Part shown: positions 26,797-34,580 of the stretch, piece after piece | Position numbering within the stretch: the first letter of the stretch is position 1 | How the letters are laid out: every line of letters starts with the position of its first letter | NCBI RefSeq assembly: GCF_000826685.1 | Contig: NZ_JROO01000016.1 | Location: 48,865-112,864, forward strand | DNA length: 64,000 nt | Direction: 5' to 3' | Origin: Streptomonospora alba | GTDB taxonomy: Bacteria > Actinomycetota > Actinomycetes > Streptosporangiales > Streptosporangiaceae | The notes under the pieces: model-generated | What the model saw: the letters and a program-made list of their open reading frames with translations, nothing else | Databases searched by the model: none | What the model was told of the DNA's origin: nothing | Made by a program: the position numbers and the translations under genes

Positions 26797-27249
26797 TCAG
26801 GCCTGCTCGTAGTCGCTGATGCGGGCGACCTTGGCCGCACTCGCGGAGCCGGGGTCGAAGACGTGGCCGATCCACTCGGCGACGATCCGCTTCGCCAACT
26901 CCGGTCCGATCACCCGTGCTCCCATGGTGAGCACCTGGCAGTCGTTGGACTTGACCGAGCGCTCGGCGGAGTAGGAATCGTGGGCGACGGTCGCGCGCAC
27001 CCCGGCGACCTTGTTCGCCGAGATGCACATGCCGATCCCGGTGCCGCACACCAGCACGGCGCGTTCGACTTCGCCCGCGGCCACCTCCTCGGCGGCCGCG
27101 ATGCCCAGCAAGGGGTAGGCCCGGTCGTCGGCGGCGTCGGGAACGCCGAGGTCGCGGACCTCGGTGATGCGCCCGTCCGCGCGCAGCAGGTCTTTCAGCT
27201 CGTCCTTCAGCGCCACTCCGGCGCTGTCGGCGGCGACGGCGATCTTCAC
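26797..27249 (-). CDS. RpiB/LacAB-family sugar-phosphate isomerase
   Basis: This 150-residue enzyme has the family start VKIAVAADSAGVALKDEL and the central VLVCGTGIGMCISANKVAGVRA (catalytic Cys in LVCGTG), then NDCQVLTMGARVIG. It interconverts aldose and ketose phosphates. In erythritol pathways an RpiB homologue (EryI) acts on D-erythrose 4-phosphate, and this neighbourhood (kinases plus polyol permease) makes such a role more likely than housekeeping ribose-5-phosphate isomerisation. GTG at 27249 is taken as start because it gives the usual N-terminus 7 bases after the dhaKL stop; an ATG at 27309 would add 20 odd residues and overlap dhaKL. Confidence 0.85.
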   Translation of the reverse strand: MKIAVAADSAGVALKDELKDLLRADGRITEVRDLGVPDAADDRAYPLLGIAAAEEVAAGEVERAVLVCGTGIGMCISANKVAGVRATVAHDSYSAERSVKSNDCQVLTMGARVIGPELAKRIVAEWIGHVFDPGSASAAKVARISDYEQA

Positions 27250-27256
27250 GGCGTGT

Positions 27257-29029
27257 TCACCGGCTTTCGGCATCGGAGTCGGCGGTGGCGCAGCGGGCGT
27301 TGAGGACATCGGCCGCGGCCGAGGCCATCAGCGCCAGCGAGGTGGCTCCGGGGTCGGCGTGGCCCCGGCCGCGTTCGCCCAGGCGGGCGGCGCGTCCGCG
27401 TCTGGCGGGCATGTCGGCGGTGGCGCGGGCGGCGTCGGTGGCCGCGACGGCTGCCGCGGTCCACGCGGCCGCAAGCGGTGCGCCGGCGGCGGCATGTTCG
27501 ACCAGGGTGCCGCGGAAGGGGGCGAGCGCGTCGAGCATGGTCTTCTCCCCGACGGTGCCGCCGCCGAGTTCGCACACCGCCTCGAATGCTGCCTCGACCG
27601 AGGGAGAGAGCAGTTTCGCGGTGACCGGTACGGGTCCGGCTGCGGCCAGCCCGCCGCCGATCTCGGTCAGCAGCAGCCCGTAGAGCGCGCCCGAGGCGCC
27701 GCCGGCCGCGTCGGCCAGGGCGGTGCCCGCCAGCAGCAGCGCCCGGCCCGACGCCTCGGCGCTGTCGCCGGGGCCTGAGGTCCGGGCCGCCGCGGCGGCC
27801 GCGCGCAGTCCGCGCACGATGCCCTGGCCGTGGTCGCCGTCTCCGGCGACCGCGTCGAGTCGGCCCAGTTCCTGTTCATGGGACTCCACGGCGGCCAATG
27901 CCGCCGCCAGGGCCTCGGCCGCGACACCGCCATCCGGGGTCGGTGCCGTCGCGGCGGTGTGCGCGGGGCCGGAGGCGGTGCCCGCGCCGGGGCGGGGTGC
28001 GGGTCGGCTCCGGGGGACGGCGGGCTCGGCGATCGGCGCCATGGTGAAGGCCGGGCTCTGGCACGGCTCGCTGTAGAGGTCGGCCAGTTCGTCGTCGAGG
28101 ACCATCAGCGACAGTGACAGCCCGGCCATGTCCAGGGAGGTGACGAACTCGCCCACCTCGGGGCGGTGCGCGGCGATCCCGGCTTCGGCCAAGCGGCGGT
28201 GCACTCGCTCGTAGCAGACGAACAGGTCCTCGTAGGGGGTCTGGCCGAGTCCGTTGAGCAGCACGGCCGCGCGTCGACTGCCGGCGTGGGGCAGCTCGGG
28301 CAGCAGGGTGTCGACGAGTGTGTCGGCGAGTCCCGCCGGGTCCTGTGCGGGGACCCGCCGCAGCCCCGACTCTCCGTGGATGCCCAGCCCCAGCTCCATG
28401 GTCCCCTCCGGCACGGTGAACAGCGGCTCGTTCTGGCCGGGCAGGGTGCACCCGCCGAAGGCCGCGCCGAAGGTGCGGGTCATGGCGTTGGCGCGGGCCG
28501 CCACCCGGGCCACGCCGTCGAGGTCGTAGCCGCGCGCCGCGGCGGCCGCGGCGATCCGGAAGACGAAGAAGCCGCCGGCGACTCCGCGGCGCTGCGCGCT
28601 CTCCTGGGCGGAGCCGCTGGCGACGTCGTCGGTCACCAGCACGGTGCGGGAGTCGACGCCCTCGGCGGCGAGCCGCCGCGCGGCCAGTCCGAAGTGCATC
28701 ACGTCGCCGGAGTAGTTGCCGTAGCCGAAGAACACGCCCGCGCCGCCGTCCACCGCGTTCGCGGTGCGGTAGACCTGCTCGGCACTGGGGCTGGTGAACA
28801 CGTCGCCTACGACGGCCGCGTCGGCCAGCCCGGGTCCCACCAGTCCCGCGAAGGCCGGGTAGTGGCCGCAGCCGCCGCCGATGACGACGCTGACGCGGCC
28901 CCGCTCGGGGGCGTGGGCGCTCATCACGCCGTAGGCGTCGGGAACGGGCGCGACCAGCCGGGAGTAGGAGCTGACCAGGCCCTGGATCCACGCGGACTTG
29001 AAAACGGCGGGGTCCTCGACCGACGGCAT
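27257..29029 (-). CDS. Fused DhaK-DhaL ketose kinase
   Basis: The 590-residue protein joins a DhaK domain (residues 1-335) and an ATP-binding DhaL domain (about 370-590), the arrangement of ATP-dependent dihydroxyacetone kinases. His218 in LGIHGESG is the residue that binds the ketose as a hemiaminal, GGGCGHYPAF (51-60) and GNYSGDVMHF (104-113) build its pocket, and DGDHGQG (397-403) supplies the Mg-ATP aspartates. A Pro/Ala-rich linker (335-370) separates them. In mycobacterial tetritol pathways this family phosphorylates erythrulose, so the substrate here may be a ketotetrose rather than dihydroxyacetone. It overlaps the HAD gene by one base and precedes rpiB-like. Confidence 0.9.
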   Translation of the reverse strand: MPSVEDPAVFKSAWIQGLVSSYSRLVAPVPDAYGVMSAHAPERGRVSVVIGGGCGHYPAFAGLVGPGLADAAVVGDVFTSPSAEQVYRTANAVDGGAGVFFGYGNYSGDVMHFGLAARRLAAEGVDSRTVLVTDDVASGSAQESAQRRGVAGGFFVFRIAAAAAARGYDLDGVARVAARANAMTRTFGAAFGGCTLPGQNEPLFTVPEGTMELGLGIHGESGLRRVPAQDPAGLADTLVDTLLPELPHAGSRRAAVLLNGLGQTPYEDLFVCYERVHRRLAEAGIAAHRPEVGEFVTSLDMAGLSLSLMVLDDELADLYSEPCQSPAFTMAPIAEPAVPRSRPAPRPGAGTASGPAHTAATAPTPDGGVAAEALAAALAAVESHEQELGRLDAVAGDGDHGQGIVRGLRAAAAAARTSGPGDSAEASGRALLLAGTALADAAGGASGALYGLLLTEIGGGLAAAGPVPVTAKLLSPSVEAAFEAVCELGGGTVGEKTMLDALAPFRGTLVEHAAAGAPLAAAWTAAAVAATDAARATADMPARRGRAARLGERGRGHADPGATSLALMASAAADVLNARCATADSDAESR

Positions 29030-29724
29030 CAGCTGCTCCCCTGGGCTTGGGTCCGGCCGAGCAGCCGCAGGAGGCGGTCGCGGACGTCGGCGAGGTCGCC
29101 GGCCTCCTCCGCGGCCAGTTCGAGCGCGTCGGGCGCCGGGCGGTAGCCGGGGGCGGGGTTGGGCAGTGCGATCACGGTCATCTCGGCGGCGTGGGCGGCC
29201 CTGATGCCGTTGGAGGAGTCCTCGACCGCGGCGCAGTCGACGCCCTGCCGCCCGATCCGCGAGGCCGCCTCCAGGTAGACGTCGGGGTGGGGCTTGCCGC
29301 GGTCGACCTCGGCGCTGGAGACCGTCGCGGAGAAGCGGTCCTCAAGGGCGTGGCCGCGCAGCACGGCGTCGATGAGCCGGCGCGGCGCGGAGGAGGCGAG
29401 CGCGATGGTCGTCTCGGCGCTGACGGCCTGCACGGTCTGGCGCGCCCCGGGCAGCAGGTCCACCCGCCCCTGCTCGAAAGCGCCGACCATGCCGTCGACG
29501 ACGGCGCGTTCGGTGTCGGCCTCGCTCTCGGCGGCGCCCGCCATCCGGTTGAGGTAGTGCGACCATTCGCGGGAGCTCATGCCCTGGACGGTCGCGGTGT
29601 CCTCGGAGGACCACCGGGCGCCGTGGCGGGCGGCGTAGTCCGACCACATCTCTTCCCACAGGTGGTCGCTCTCGATCAGTACGCCGTCGAGGTCGAACAC
29701 CACGGCGCTGAGTCTGCTGCTCAT
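29029..29724 (-). CDS. HAD-family phosphatase (beta-phosphoglucomutase-like)
   Basis: The 231-residue protein shows the HAD motifs in order: VVFDLDGVLIES (nucleophile Asp), IALASSAP (Ser), a Lys in DRGKPHPDVYL and Asp pair in CAAVEDSSNGI. The helical cap lies between the first two. It probably dephosphorylates a small sugar phosphate or acts as a house-cleaning enzyme for the pathway. It is the first gene of the leftward operon, with the DeoR-type regulator divergent on the other side of a 165-base control region. Confidence 0.85.
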   Translation of the reverse strand: MSSRLSAVVFDLDGVLIESDHLWEEMWSDYAARHGARWSSEDTATVQGMSSREWSHYLNRMAGAAESEADTERAVVDGMVGAFEQGRVDLLPGARQTVQAVSAETTIALASSAPRRLIDAVLRGHALEDRFSATVSSAEVDRGKPHPDVYLEAASRIGRQGVDCAAVEDSSNGIRAAHAAEMTVIALPNPAPGYRPAPDALELAAEEAGDLADVRDRLLRLLGRTQAQGSS

Positions 29725-29762
29725 CGCGTCCTCTCATCCACCTTCATGACATCTATGGAGTT

Positions 29763-29808
29763 AAATTAACACGATCAACGTTATTCGGCTATGCCTTCGT
29801 GTTACCCG
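29763..29808. promoter_or_regulatory. DeoR-type operator region between HAD operon and deoR-like gene
   Basis: AAATTAACAC at 29763-29772 is the exact inverse of GTGTTAATTT found at 30694-30703 ahead of the permease. AACACGA (29769-29775) is also mirrored by TCGTGTT near 29798-29804. The stretch is AT-rich against a GC-rich background and lies between divergent genes. Confidence 0.6.
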
Positions 29809-29889
29809 TAGCACTCGGGAGCGCTCCGATAGCGTCTGTCGAGCAGCACAGCGTCCAGCAGACGGCAGATTTTCGAGGACAGGGGTCCC

Positions 29890-30681
29890 ATGAGCACCCG
29901 ACGCGGCGATACCCGCCCCCAGGAAGCGCGCCAGCAGGCCATCGCCGAGTTCGTCGCCAAGCAGGGGTCGGCCACGGCGGTCGAACTGGCCGAGCTGACC
30001 GGCGTCAGCGTGATGACCGTGCACCGCGACCTCGACGAGCTCGCGCGCCGCGGCCTGCTGCGCAAATTCCGCGGCGGGGTCTCCGCCCAGCCGTCCACGG
30101 TCTTCGAGAGCGACGCCGAGTACCGCCTCAACGCGCGCATCGAGCAGAAGCGCGCCATCGCCGCCCGCGCCGCGGAGCTCATCGAGCCGGGCGACTCGGT
30201 CATGCTCGACGACTCCACCACCGCACTGCAGCTCGCTGCGCTGCTGGAGCCGCTCGCCCCGCTGACCGTGGTCACCAACTACCGCCGCACCATCGACGAG
30301 GTGTGCGCGATGAAGGACGTCCGGCTGATCGCGCTGGGCGGCGACTACTTCCGCACCCACGACTCCTTCAACGGCCTGCCCTGCACCGAGGCGATCTCCT
30401 CGGTCAACGTCGACACCGCCTTCATCAGCACCTCCGCCATGACCGCGGCGATGACCTACCACCAGGAGCAGGAGATCGTCGTGGTCAAGCGGGCCATGCT
30501 CGCATCGGCCGCGACCAGGGTGCTGCTCATGGACTCCAGCAAGATGCCGCGCACCGCGCTGCACCACTTGGTGCCGGTGGACTCCTTCGACCGCGTGATC
30601 GTCGACGACGGCGTGGACGCCGACCTGCTGGCCGAGCTCCGGGACCGGGTGGAGGTCGAGGTCGCCCCGACGAAACAATAG
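29890..30681 (+). CDS. DeoR/GlpR-family regulator
   Basis: The 263-residue protein has the DeoR helix-turn-helix at residues 15-70 (RQQAIAEFVAKQGSATAVELAELTGVSVMTVHRDLDELARRGLLRKFRGG) and a C-terminal sugar-phosphate sensor (from EQKRAIAARAAELIEPGDSVMLDDSTT, with later GGDYFRTHDSFNG and LMDSSKM). Such proteins repress catabolic operons and release DNA on binding a phosphorylated sugar. It lies between the divergent HAD-kinase operon and the polyol permease, and shares motif GTGTTAATTT with both control regions, so it probably governs the whole locus. Confidence 0.9.
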   Translation: MSTRRGDTRPQEARQQAIAEFVAKQGSATAVELAELTGVSVMTVHRDLDELARRGLLRKFRGGVSAQPSTVFESDAEYRLNARIEQKRAIAARAAELIEPGDSVMLDDSTTALQLAALLEPLAPLTVVTNYRRTIDEVCAMKDVRLIALGGDYFRTHDSFNGLPCTEAISSVNVDTAFISTSAMTAAMTYHQEQEIVVVKRAMLASAATRVLLMDSSKMPRTALHHLVPVDSFDRVIVDDGVDADLLAELRDRVEVEVAPTKQ

Positions 30682-30693
30682 ATAACGTATTGC

Positions 30694-30703
30694 GTGTTAA
30701 TTT
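30694..30703 (+). promoter_or_regulatory. DeoR-type operator half-site ahead of permease gene
   Basis: GTGTTAATTT begins 13 bases after the deoR-like stop, followed by TCACGC and a TATGTT that could be a -10 element at 30713. The 270-base leader down to the permease start is GC-rich with no other gene visible. Confidence 0.5.
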
Positions 30704-30979
30704 CACGCAGGCTATGTTCTCTCTGTGGCGAAGGTGAGACCTGGATCACGCGCGGCGCCGTGTTCGACGCGGATCACGGCGCCGTACGGCGGATGCAGGC
30801 CTTCGGCTCGGGTGCGGGCGTAGATCCGCACGCCTGCGCACCGCCCGGCACCCCGGACCACGGGGCGGGGCGCCGCCAATCCGCCCGCGCCGGGAGCGCC
30901 GGGGCGCCGGACGAGTCCGGACCGCGCCTCCCCTCCGGCTCCGCGCCGCGGGCGGATCCCACCCCTGCGAGGAGAGACC

Positions 30980-32350
30980 ATGAACCAGCCGGCGACTTCA
31001 CGCCAGCCGCAGCACCCGCCTGCCAGCCAGCCCGACCCCGAATCGAAACCGCTGCGCGGCATCGAGCGCATCGGCATCCCCAAGCCGCTCTTCTGGGGTT
31101 TCGTCGCCGTGCTGATCTACATGATCGGCGACGGCGTCGAGATCAGCTACCTCACCGACTACCTGACCCAGCCCGACGGCGGCGGGCTGGCCGGCGAGCA
31201 GGCGACCTTCGCCACCGTCACCGTCTACGGGGTCGCCGTGATGCTGGCCTCGTGGCTGTCGGGCACCCTGTCGGCCATCTGGGGCCCGCGCCGCGTGATC
31301 TGGCTGGGGGCCGCGTGGTGGGTCGTCTTCGAGGCGATCTTCCTGTTCGCCGCCATCCCGTCCCAGAACTTCGCGTTCATCGTGACTACCTACGGCATCC
31401 GCGGCTTCGCCTACCCGCTGTTCGCCTTCGCCTTCCTGGTGTGGGCGCAGACCACCAGCCCCACGCGGATGCGCGGGTCGGTCGCGGGCTGGTTCTGGTT
31501 CGCCTTCACCGGCGGCCTGCCCACACTCGGCGCGGGTGTGGCGGCACTGGCCATCGGACCGCTGGGCTTCTCGCTCCACGACACGCTCGTCCTGTCGCTG
31601 GTTCTGGTCGCCGCGGGCGGCATCCTGGGCTCCTTCGCGGTGCGCGAGCCCAACGGCCTCAAGCCCATCGCCGACGCGTCGGTGGCCAACCCCAGAAGCC
31701 ACCGCCGGCTGCTGGAGGGCGTGGACATCCTCTGGCGCGACCGCCGCACACTGTTCGGCGGGCTGGTGCGCATCGTCAACACCGCGCCCCAGTACGGGTT
31801 CTTCGCGATGTTCCCGTTCACCTTCGGAAGCGCGGGCACCAACGAGGGCTTCCTCAGCATCGCCCAGATCGCCACGCTCACCGCGGCCGCCTACGGCGCC
31901 AACATCGCCGCCAACCTGTTCTTCGGCGTCTTCGGCGACTACTTCGGCTGGCGGCGCACGGTGACGGTGTTCGGCTGCCTGGGCTGCGCCGTGGCCACGC
32001 CCCTGTGGTACTTCACGGCCATCGCCACGGAGAGCTTCCCCGTGACCATCGCCCTGGGCTGCCTCTACGGCGTGCTGCTGGCCGGATTCGTCCCGCTCTC
32101 GGCGCTGATGCCGTCGATGGTGCGGCACAAGGACAAGGGCGCGTCCCTGGCGATCCTCAACCTCGGCGCGGGCGGCGCCGCCTTCGTCGGCCCGATGGTG
32201 GTCACCCTGGCCTACCCCCTCGTCGGCGGCGGCGGGGTCGCGATCATCTTCAGCTGCCTGTACCTGGGCGTCGCCGCGCTCTCGACACGGCTGAAGGACC
32301 CGAGCGATCCGGGCGAGAAGCGGCTGGCGGCCCGGGCCGGAGCCGTCTGA
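30980..32350 (+). CDS. MFS polyol permease
   Basis: This 456-residue transporter has twelve predicted membrane spans after a polar Pro/Gln-rich N-terminus of about 35 residues. IGDGVEISYLTDYL in the first span and the motif between spans 2 and 3 (LSAIWGPRRVIW) resemble the RbtT/DalT/CsbX-type polyol permease group, which carries ribitol, arabinitol and similar sugar alcohols with protons. ATG at 30980 follows CGAGGAGAGACC. It is downstream of the DeoR regulator and shares its operator motif with the kinase operon, so it is the likely entry route for that operon's substrate. Confidence 0.85.
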   Translation: MNQPATSRQPQHPPASQPDPESKPLRGIERIGIPKPLFWGFVAVLIYMIGDGVEISYLTDYLTQPDGGGLAGEQATFATVTVYGVAVMLASWLSGTLSAIWGPRRVIWLGAAWWVVFEAIFLFAAIPSQNFAFIVTTYGIRGFAYPLFAFAFLVWAQTTSPTRMRGSVAGWFWFAFTGGLPTLGAGVAALAIGPLGFSLHDTLVLSLVLVAAGGILGSFAVREPNGLKPIADASVANPRSHRRLLEGVDILWRDRRTLFGGLVRIVNTAPQYGFFAMFPFTFGSAGTNEGFLSIAQIATLTAAAYGANIAANLFFGVFGDYFGWRRTVTVFGCLGCAVATPLWYFTAIATESFPVTIALGCLYGVLLAGFVPLSALMPSMVRHKDKGASLAILNLGAGGAAFVGPMVVTLAYPLVGGGGVAIIFSCLYLGVAALSTRLKDPSDPGEKRLAARAGAV

Positions 32351-32365
32351 TCCACCCGGCGTGCA

Positions 32366-32397
32366 GGGCCCGTCCGCGGATCACCGCGGGCGGGCCC
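32366..32397 (+). terminator. 14-bp hairpin terminator after permease
   Basis: Arms 32366-32379 and 32384-32397 pair with one G-T wobble around a 4-base loop ATCA, starting 15 bases after the stop. Confidence 0.75.
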
Positions 32398-32445
32398 CTT
32401 CGCGCAGGCGAAGCGGCCCGCGCGACGGCCGGCGAGGTGCCGCCC

Positions 32446-32703
32446 TCACGCGTCGGCGGCCTCGGCCGCGTCCGCGGGTCGCGTGCTGTCCTCGGCGGCC
32501 TCGGCCTCCCAGCGCAGCAGATCGCCGGGCTGGCAGTCGAGCACCTCGCAGAGCGCGGCCAGCGTCGCGAAGCGCACCGCCTTGGCCCTGCCGTTCTTGA
32601 GGACCGCCAGGTTCGCCGGAGTGATTCCGACGCGCTCGGCCAGCTCGCCCACGGACATCTTCCGCTTGGCCAGCATCACGTCGACGTCGACGACGATCGG
32701 CAT
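32446..32703 (-). CDS. Small Cro/CI-type HTH regulator (YozG-like)
   Basis: The 85-residue protein is nearly all helix-turn-helix (VMLAKRKMSVGELAERVGITPANLAVLKNGRAKAVRF, then LAALCEVLDCQPGDLL), followed by an acidic/Ala tail. It belongs to the short XRE proteins that pair with DUF2975 membrane proteins. Its ATG shares one base with the TGA of the DUF2975 gene upstream, so the two are coupled. Three CGATAG half-sites upstream of the operon are its likely autoregulatory target. The function of the pair is unknown in general. Confidence 0.85.
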   Translation of the reverse strand: MPIVVDVDVMLAKRKMSVGELAERVGITPANLAVLKNGRAKAVRFATLAALCEVLDCQPGDLLRWEAEAAEDSTRPADAAEAADA

Positions 32704-33200
32704 CAGATCACCTCGTCGAGCTCGGCCCGCATCCGCGCCGCCTCGACGTCGCGTGCGATGGCCTGGGCGAGCAGCATCCGCAGCACGAGCACGATGAGGG
32801 CGACGCCCAGGACCGCTACGGAGGCCCCGCACAGCAGCAGGACGACGCCCGGGGCCACGGCCTCGCCGGGCGCCAGCAGGACCGCGAGCGCGAAGACCAG
32901 CAGTGCGGCCGCCACGATCGCGCCGATCACGACGTGCACGTACCGGAAAGCGGCGTGGGAGAACACCGTTCCGCGCCGGACCATGGTCACCAACCGCCAC
33001 ACGCAGACCAGGAGGACCTGGACCGCGACGATCCCCAGGAACACGATCACGAGCAGCGGGGTACGCAGGTGCGCGACCTGCGGGTCGAGCCCTTCCAGGT
33101 CGGCCGCCAGCAGCGGCACCATCACCGCCTGCACGAACACCGACCCGGCGAGCAGCACCCCGAGCACAGCGCGCAACGCGAGCACTGTCAGCCTTCCCAT
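32703..33200 (-). CDS. DUF2975 membrane protein
   Basis: The 165-residue protein has four predicted transmembrane helices (about residues 5-27, 45-68, 88-110, 117-142) with a basic loop VWRLVTMVRRGTVFSHAAFRYV between the second and third, as in DUF2975 proteins. It ends in a charged helix. No biochemical role is known. It is the first gene of an operon with the small HTH protein, a conserved pairing that suggests the membrane protein affects or is controlled by that regulator. Confidence 0.85.
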   Translation of the reverse strand: MGRLTVLALRAVLGVLLAGSVFVQAVMVPLLAADLEGLDPQVAHLRTPLLVIVFLGIVAVQVLLVCVWRLVTMVRRGTVFSHAAFRYVHVVIGAIVAAALLVFALAVLLAPGEAVAPGVVLLLCGASVAVLGVALIVLVLRMLLAQAIARDVEAARMRAELDEVI

Positions 33201-33222
33201 CGCCCCTCCTTCAATCGAAGCA

Positions 33223-33249
33223 CGATAGGAATCTATCGATATTCGATAG
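33223..33249 (-). promoter_or_regulatory. Three-half-site operator of the DUF2975/HTH operon
   Basis: CGATAG (33223-33228), CTATCG (33233-33238) and CGATAG (33244-33249) form two overlapping dyads: CGATAG-N4-CTATCG and CTATCGA-TAT-TCGATAG. The array lies 23 bases upstream of the operon start and is AT-rich compared with its surroundings. Confidence 0.65.
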
Positions 33250-33282
33250 CCATGGCAAACGCGCGGTCGCGGCGGGCTGCGA

Positions 33283-33768
33283 TCAGCCGGAGTCCGCCGC
33301 CGGGGGCAACAGGGGCCGGCCCGCCCAGTGCTGGAAGATCAGGTTGGTCCGCACCCGTGTGACCTCTTCACGGGCGGTGAACGCATCCAGCACGAGCCGC
33401 TGCAGCGCATGGGCGTCCTCGGTGGCGACGTGGACCATGAAATCGTCGGCGCCCGTGAGGTGCCACAGGCCGCGCGTCTCCGGCTGCGAGAGCACATGCT
33501 CGACGAACGGGTCGACCAGGGCGCTGCGGTGCGGCTGGACGCGGATGTAGAGGAAGGCCTGCAGCGGCCGCCCCAGCTTGGCCGGATCGACTTCGACCCC
33601 GTAGCCGGTGATGACACCGCCCTCCCGCAGGCGGTTGACGCGGTCCAGGCACGTCGAGGGCGCCACACCGACCTTGGCGGCGAGTTCCTTGTTGAGCAGC
33701 CGTGCGTTGTTCTGCAGAGCGGCGAGAATCCGGAGATCGACCGGATCGAGTTCGGCGGTTTCGACCAT
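33283..33768 (-). CDS. Lrp/AsnC-family regulator
   Basis: The 161-residue protein starts with the AsnC-type helix-turn-helix (LDPVDLRILAALQNNARLLNKELAAKVGVAPSTCLDRVNRLREGGVITGY) and carries the RAM effector domain (about 70-145, with LWHLTGADDFMVHVATED). It likely binds an amino acid and controls the divergent LysE-type exporter gene. Two mirrored GAGAACGAG arms lie between the genes. Confidence 0.92.
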   Translation of the reverse strand: MVETAELDPVDLRILAALQNNARLLNKELAAKVGVAPSTCLDRVNRLREGGVITGYGVEVDPAKLGRPLQAFLYIRVQPHRSALVDPFVEHVLSQPETRGLWHLTGADDFMVHVATEDAHALQRLVLDAFTAREEVTRVRTNLIFQHWAGRPLLPPAADSG

Positions 33769-33809
33769 GCACCGAAGTATAGGCGAATCTGTTGCCTGTA
33801 CCTCGAATG

Positions 33810-33841
33810 GAGAACGAGAATAAGGCCGTATCCTCGTTCTC
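33810..33841. promoter_or_regulatory. Inverted repeat between lrp-like and lysE-like genes
   Basis: GAGAACGAG (33810-33818) and CTCGTTCTC (33833-33841) are exact complements with a 14-base spacer, in the 100-base divergent region. It fits an Lrp-type binding site. Confidence 0.6.
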
Positions 33842-33868
33842 TGTTCGCTCCTGTGTATTGGTCAGGCG

Positions 33869-34492
33869 ATGGTTTCCCACCTGCCCGTCTTCCTCACGAC
33901 CCTGATCCTGATGCTGGCCGTGCCGGGCCCGGACTTCGTGCTCGTCACCCGCAGCGCCGTCTCCGGCGGGGCCCGCAGCGCCCTGTTCACCGTCGCGGGA
34001 ATCTGCGGCGGACTCGCGTTTCTGACGCTCATGGCGGCGGCGGGACTGGCGGGACTGGTCGCCGCCGCTCCCCTGCTGCCGACCGTGCTGCGCGTCGCAG
34101 GCGGCGGGTATCTCATCCTGCTCGGGACCGTCTTCGTCGTCTCGGCCTGGCGCAACCGCGCCGAGCCGCGCGCCGAATCCGCCGCGCCGCGTAAAGCCGG
34201 ATCGGCACTGGCCCAGGGGTTCCTCAACAACGTGCTCAACCCCAAGGCGCTCATCTTCTACCTGACGTTCATGCCGCAGTTCCTCGTCGCCGGCGAACCG
34301 GTGTTCGCCCAGACCGTGGCGATGGGGGCCGTGGTCGTGGCCTGCGCAGCCGCGTGGTGGACCCTCTACATCGCCGCGATCGGGTCGTTGGGCCCGGTAC
34401 TGCGGCGCCCCGCGGTGCGTTCGACCATCGACGCAGGAGCCGGCGCCGCCCTGTGCGCGCTGGGCATCGCCGCCCTCTGCGGCCTGTTGTGA
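33869..34492 (+). CDS. LysE-family amino acid exporter
   Basis: The 207-residue protein has about six membrane spans and the family hallmarks VPGPDFVLVTRSAVSGGARSALFTVAGI near the N-terminus and GFLNNVLNPKALIFYLTFMPQF in the middle. It should export an amino acid or related metabolite. The ribosome site upstream of the ATG is weak. The divergent Lrp-type regulator is the usual partner and probably induces it when the substrate accumulates. Confidence 0.92.
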   Translation: MVSHLPVFLTTLILMLAVPGPDFVLVTRSAVSGGARSALFTVAGICGGLAFLTLMAAAGLAGLVAAAPLLPTVLRVAGGGYLILLGTVFVVSAWRNRAEPRAESAAPRKAGSALAQGFLNNVLNPKALIFYLTFMPQFLVAGEPVFAQTVAMGAVVVACAAAWWTLYIAAIGSLGPVLRRPAVRSTIDAGAGAALCALGIAALCGLL

Positions 34493-34515
34493 CCCCGGCC
34501 CCGCCGACCGCCGCC

Positions 34516-34545
34516 GGGCGGGCCGGCCGAAACGGCCGCCCCGCC
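34516..34545. terminator. Possible bidirectional terminator
   Basis: A CGGCCG/CGGCCG stem with GAAA-type loop, extended with gaps by GGGCGG/CCGCCC, lies between the convergent lysE-like and aztD genes. Confidence 0.4.
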
Positions 34546-34580
34546 GCGCCTCTGCGGTCCCGTGCCCGCCCGCTCAGCCG

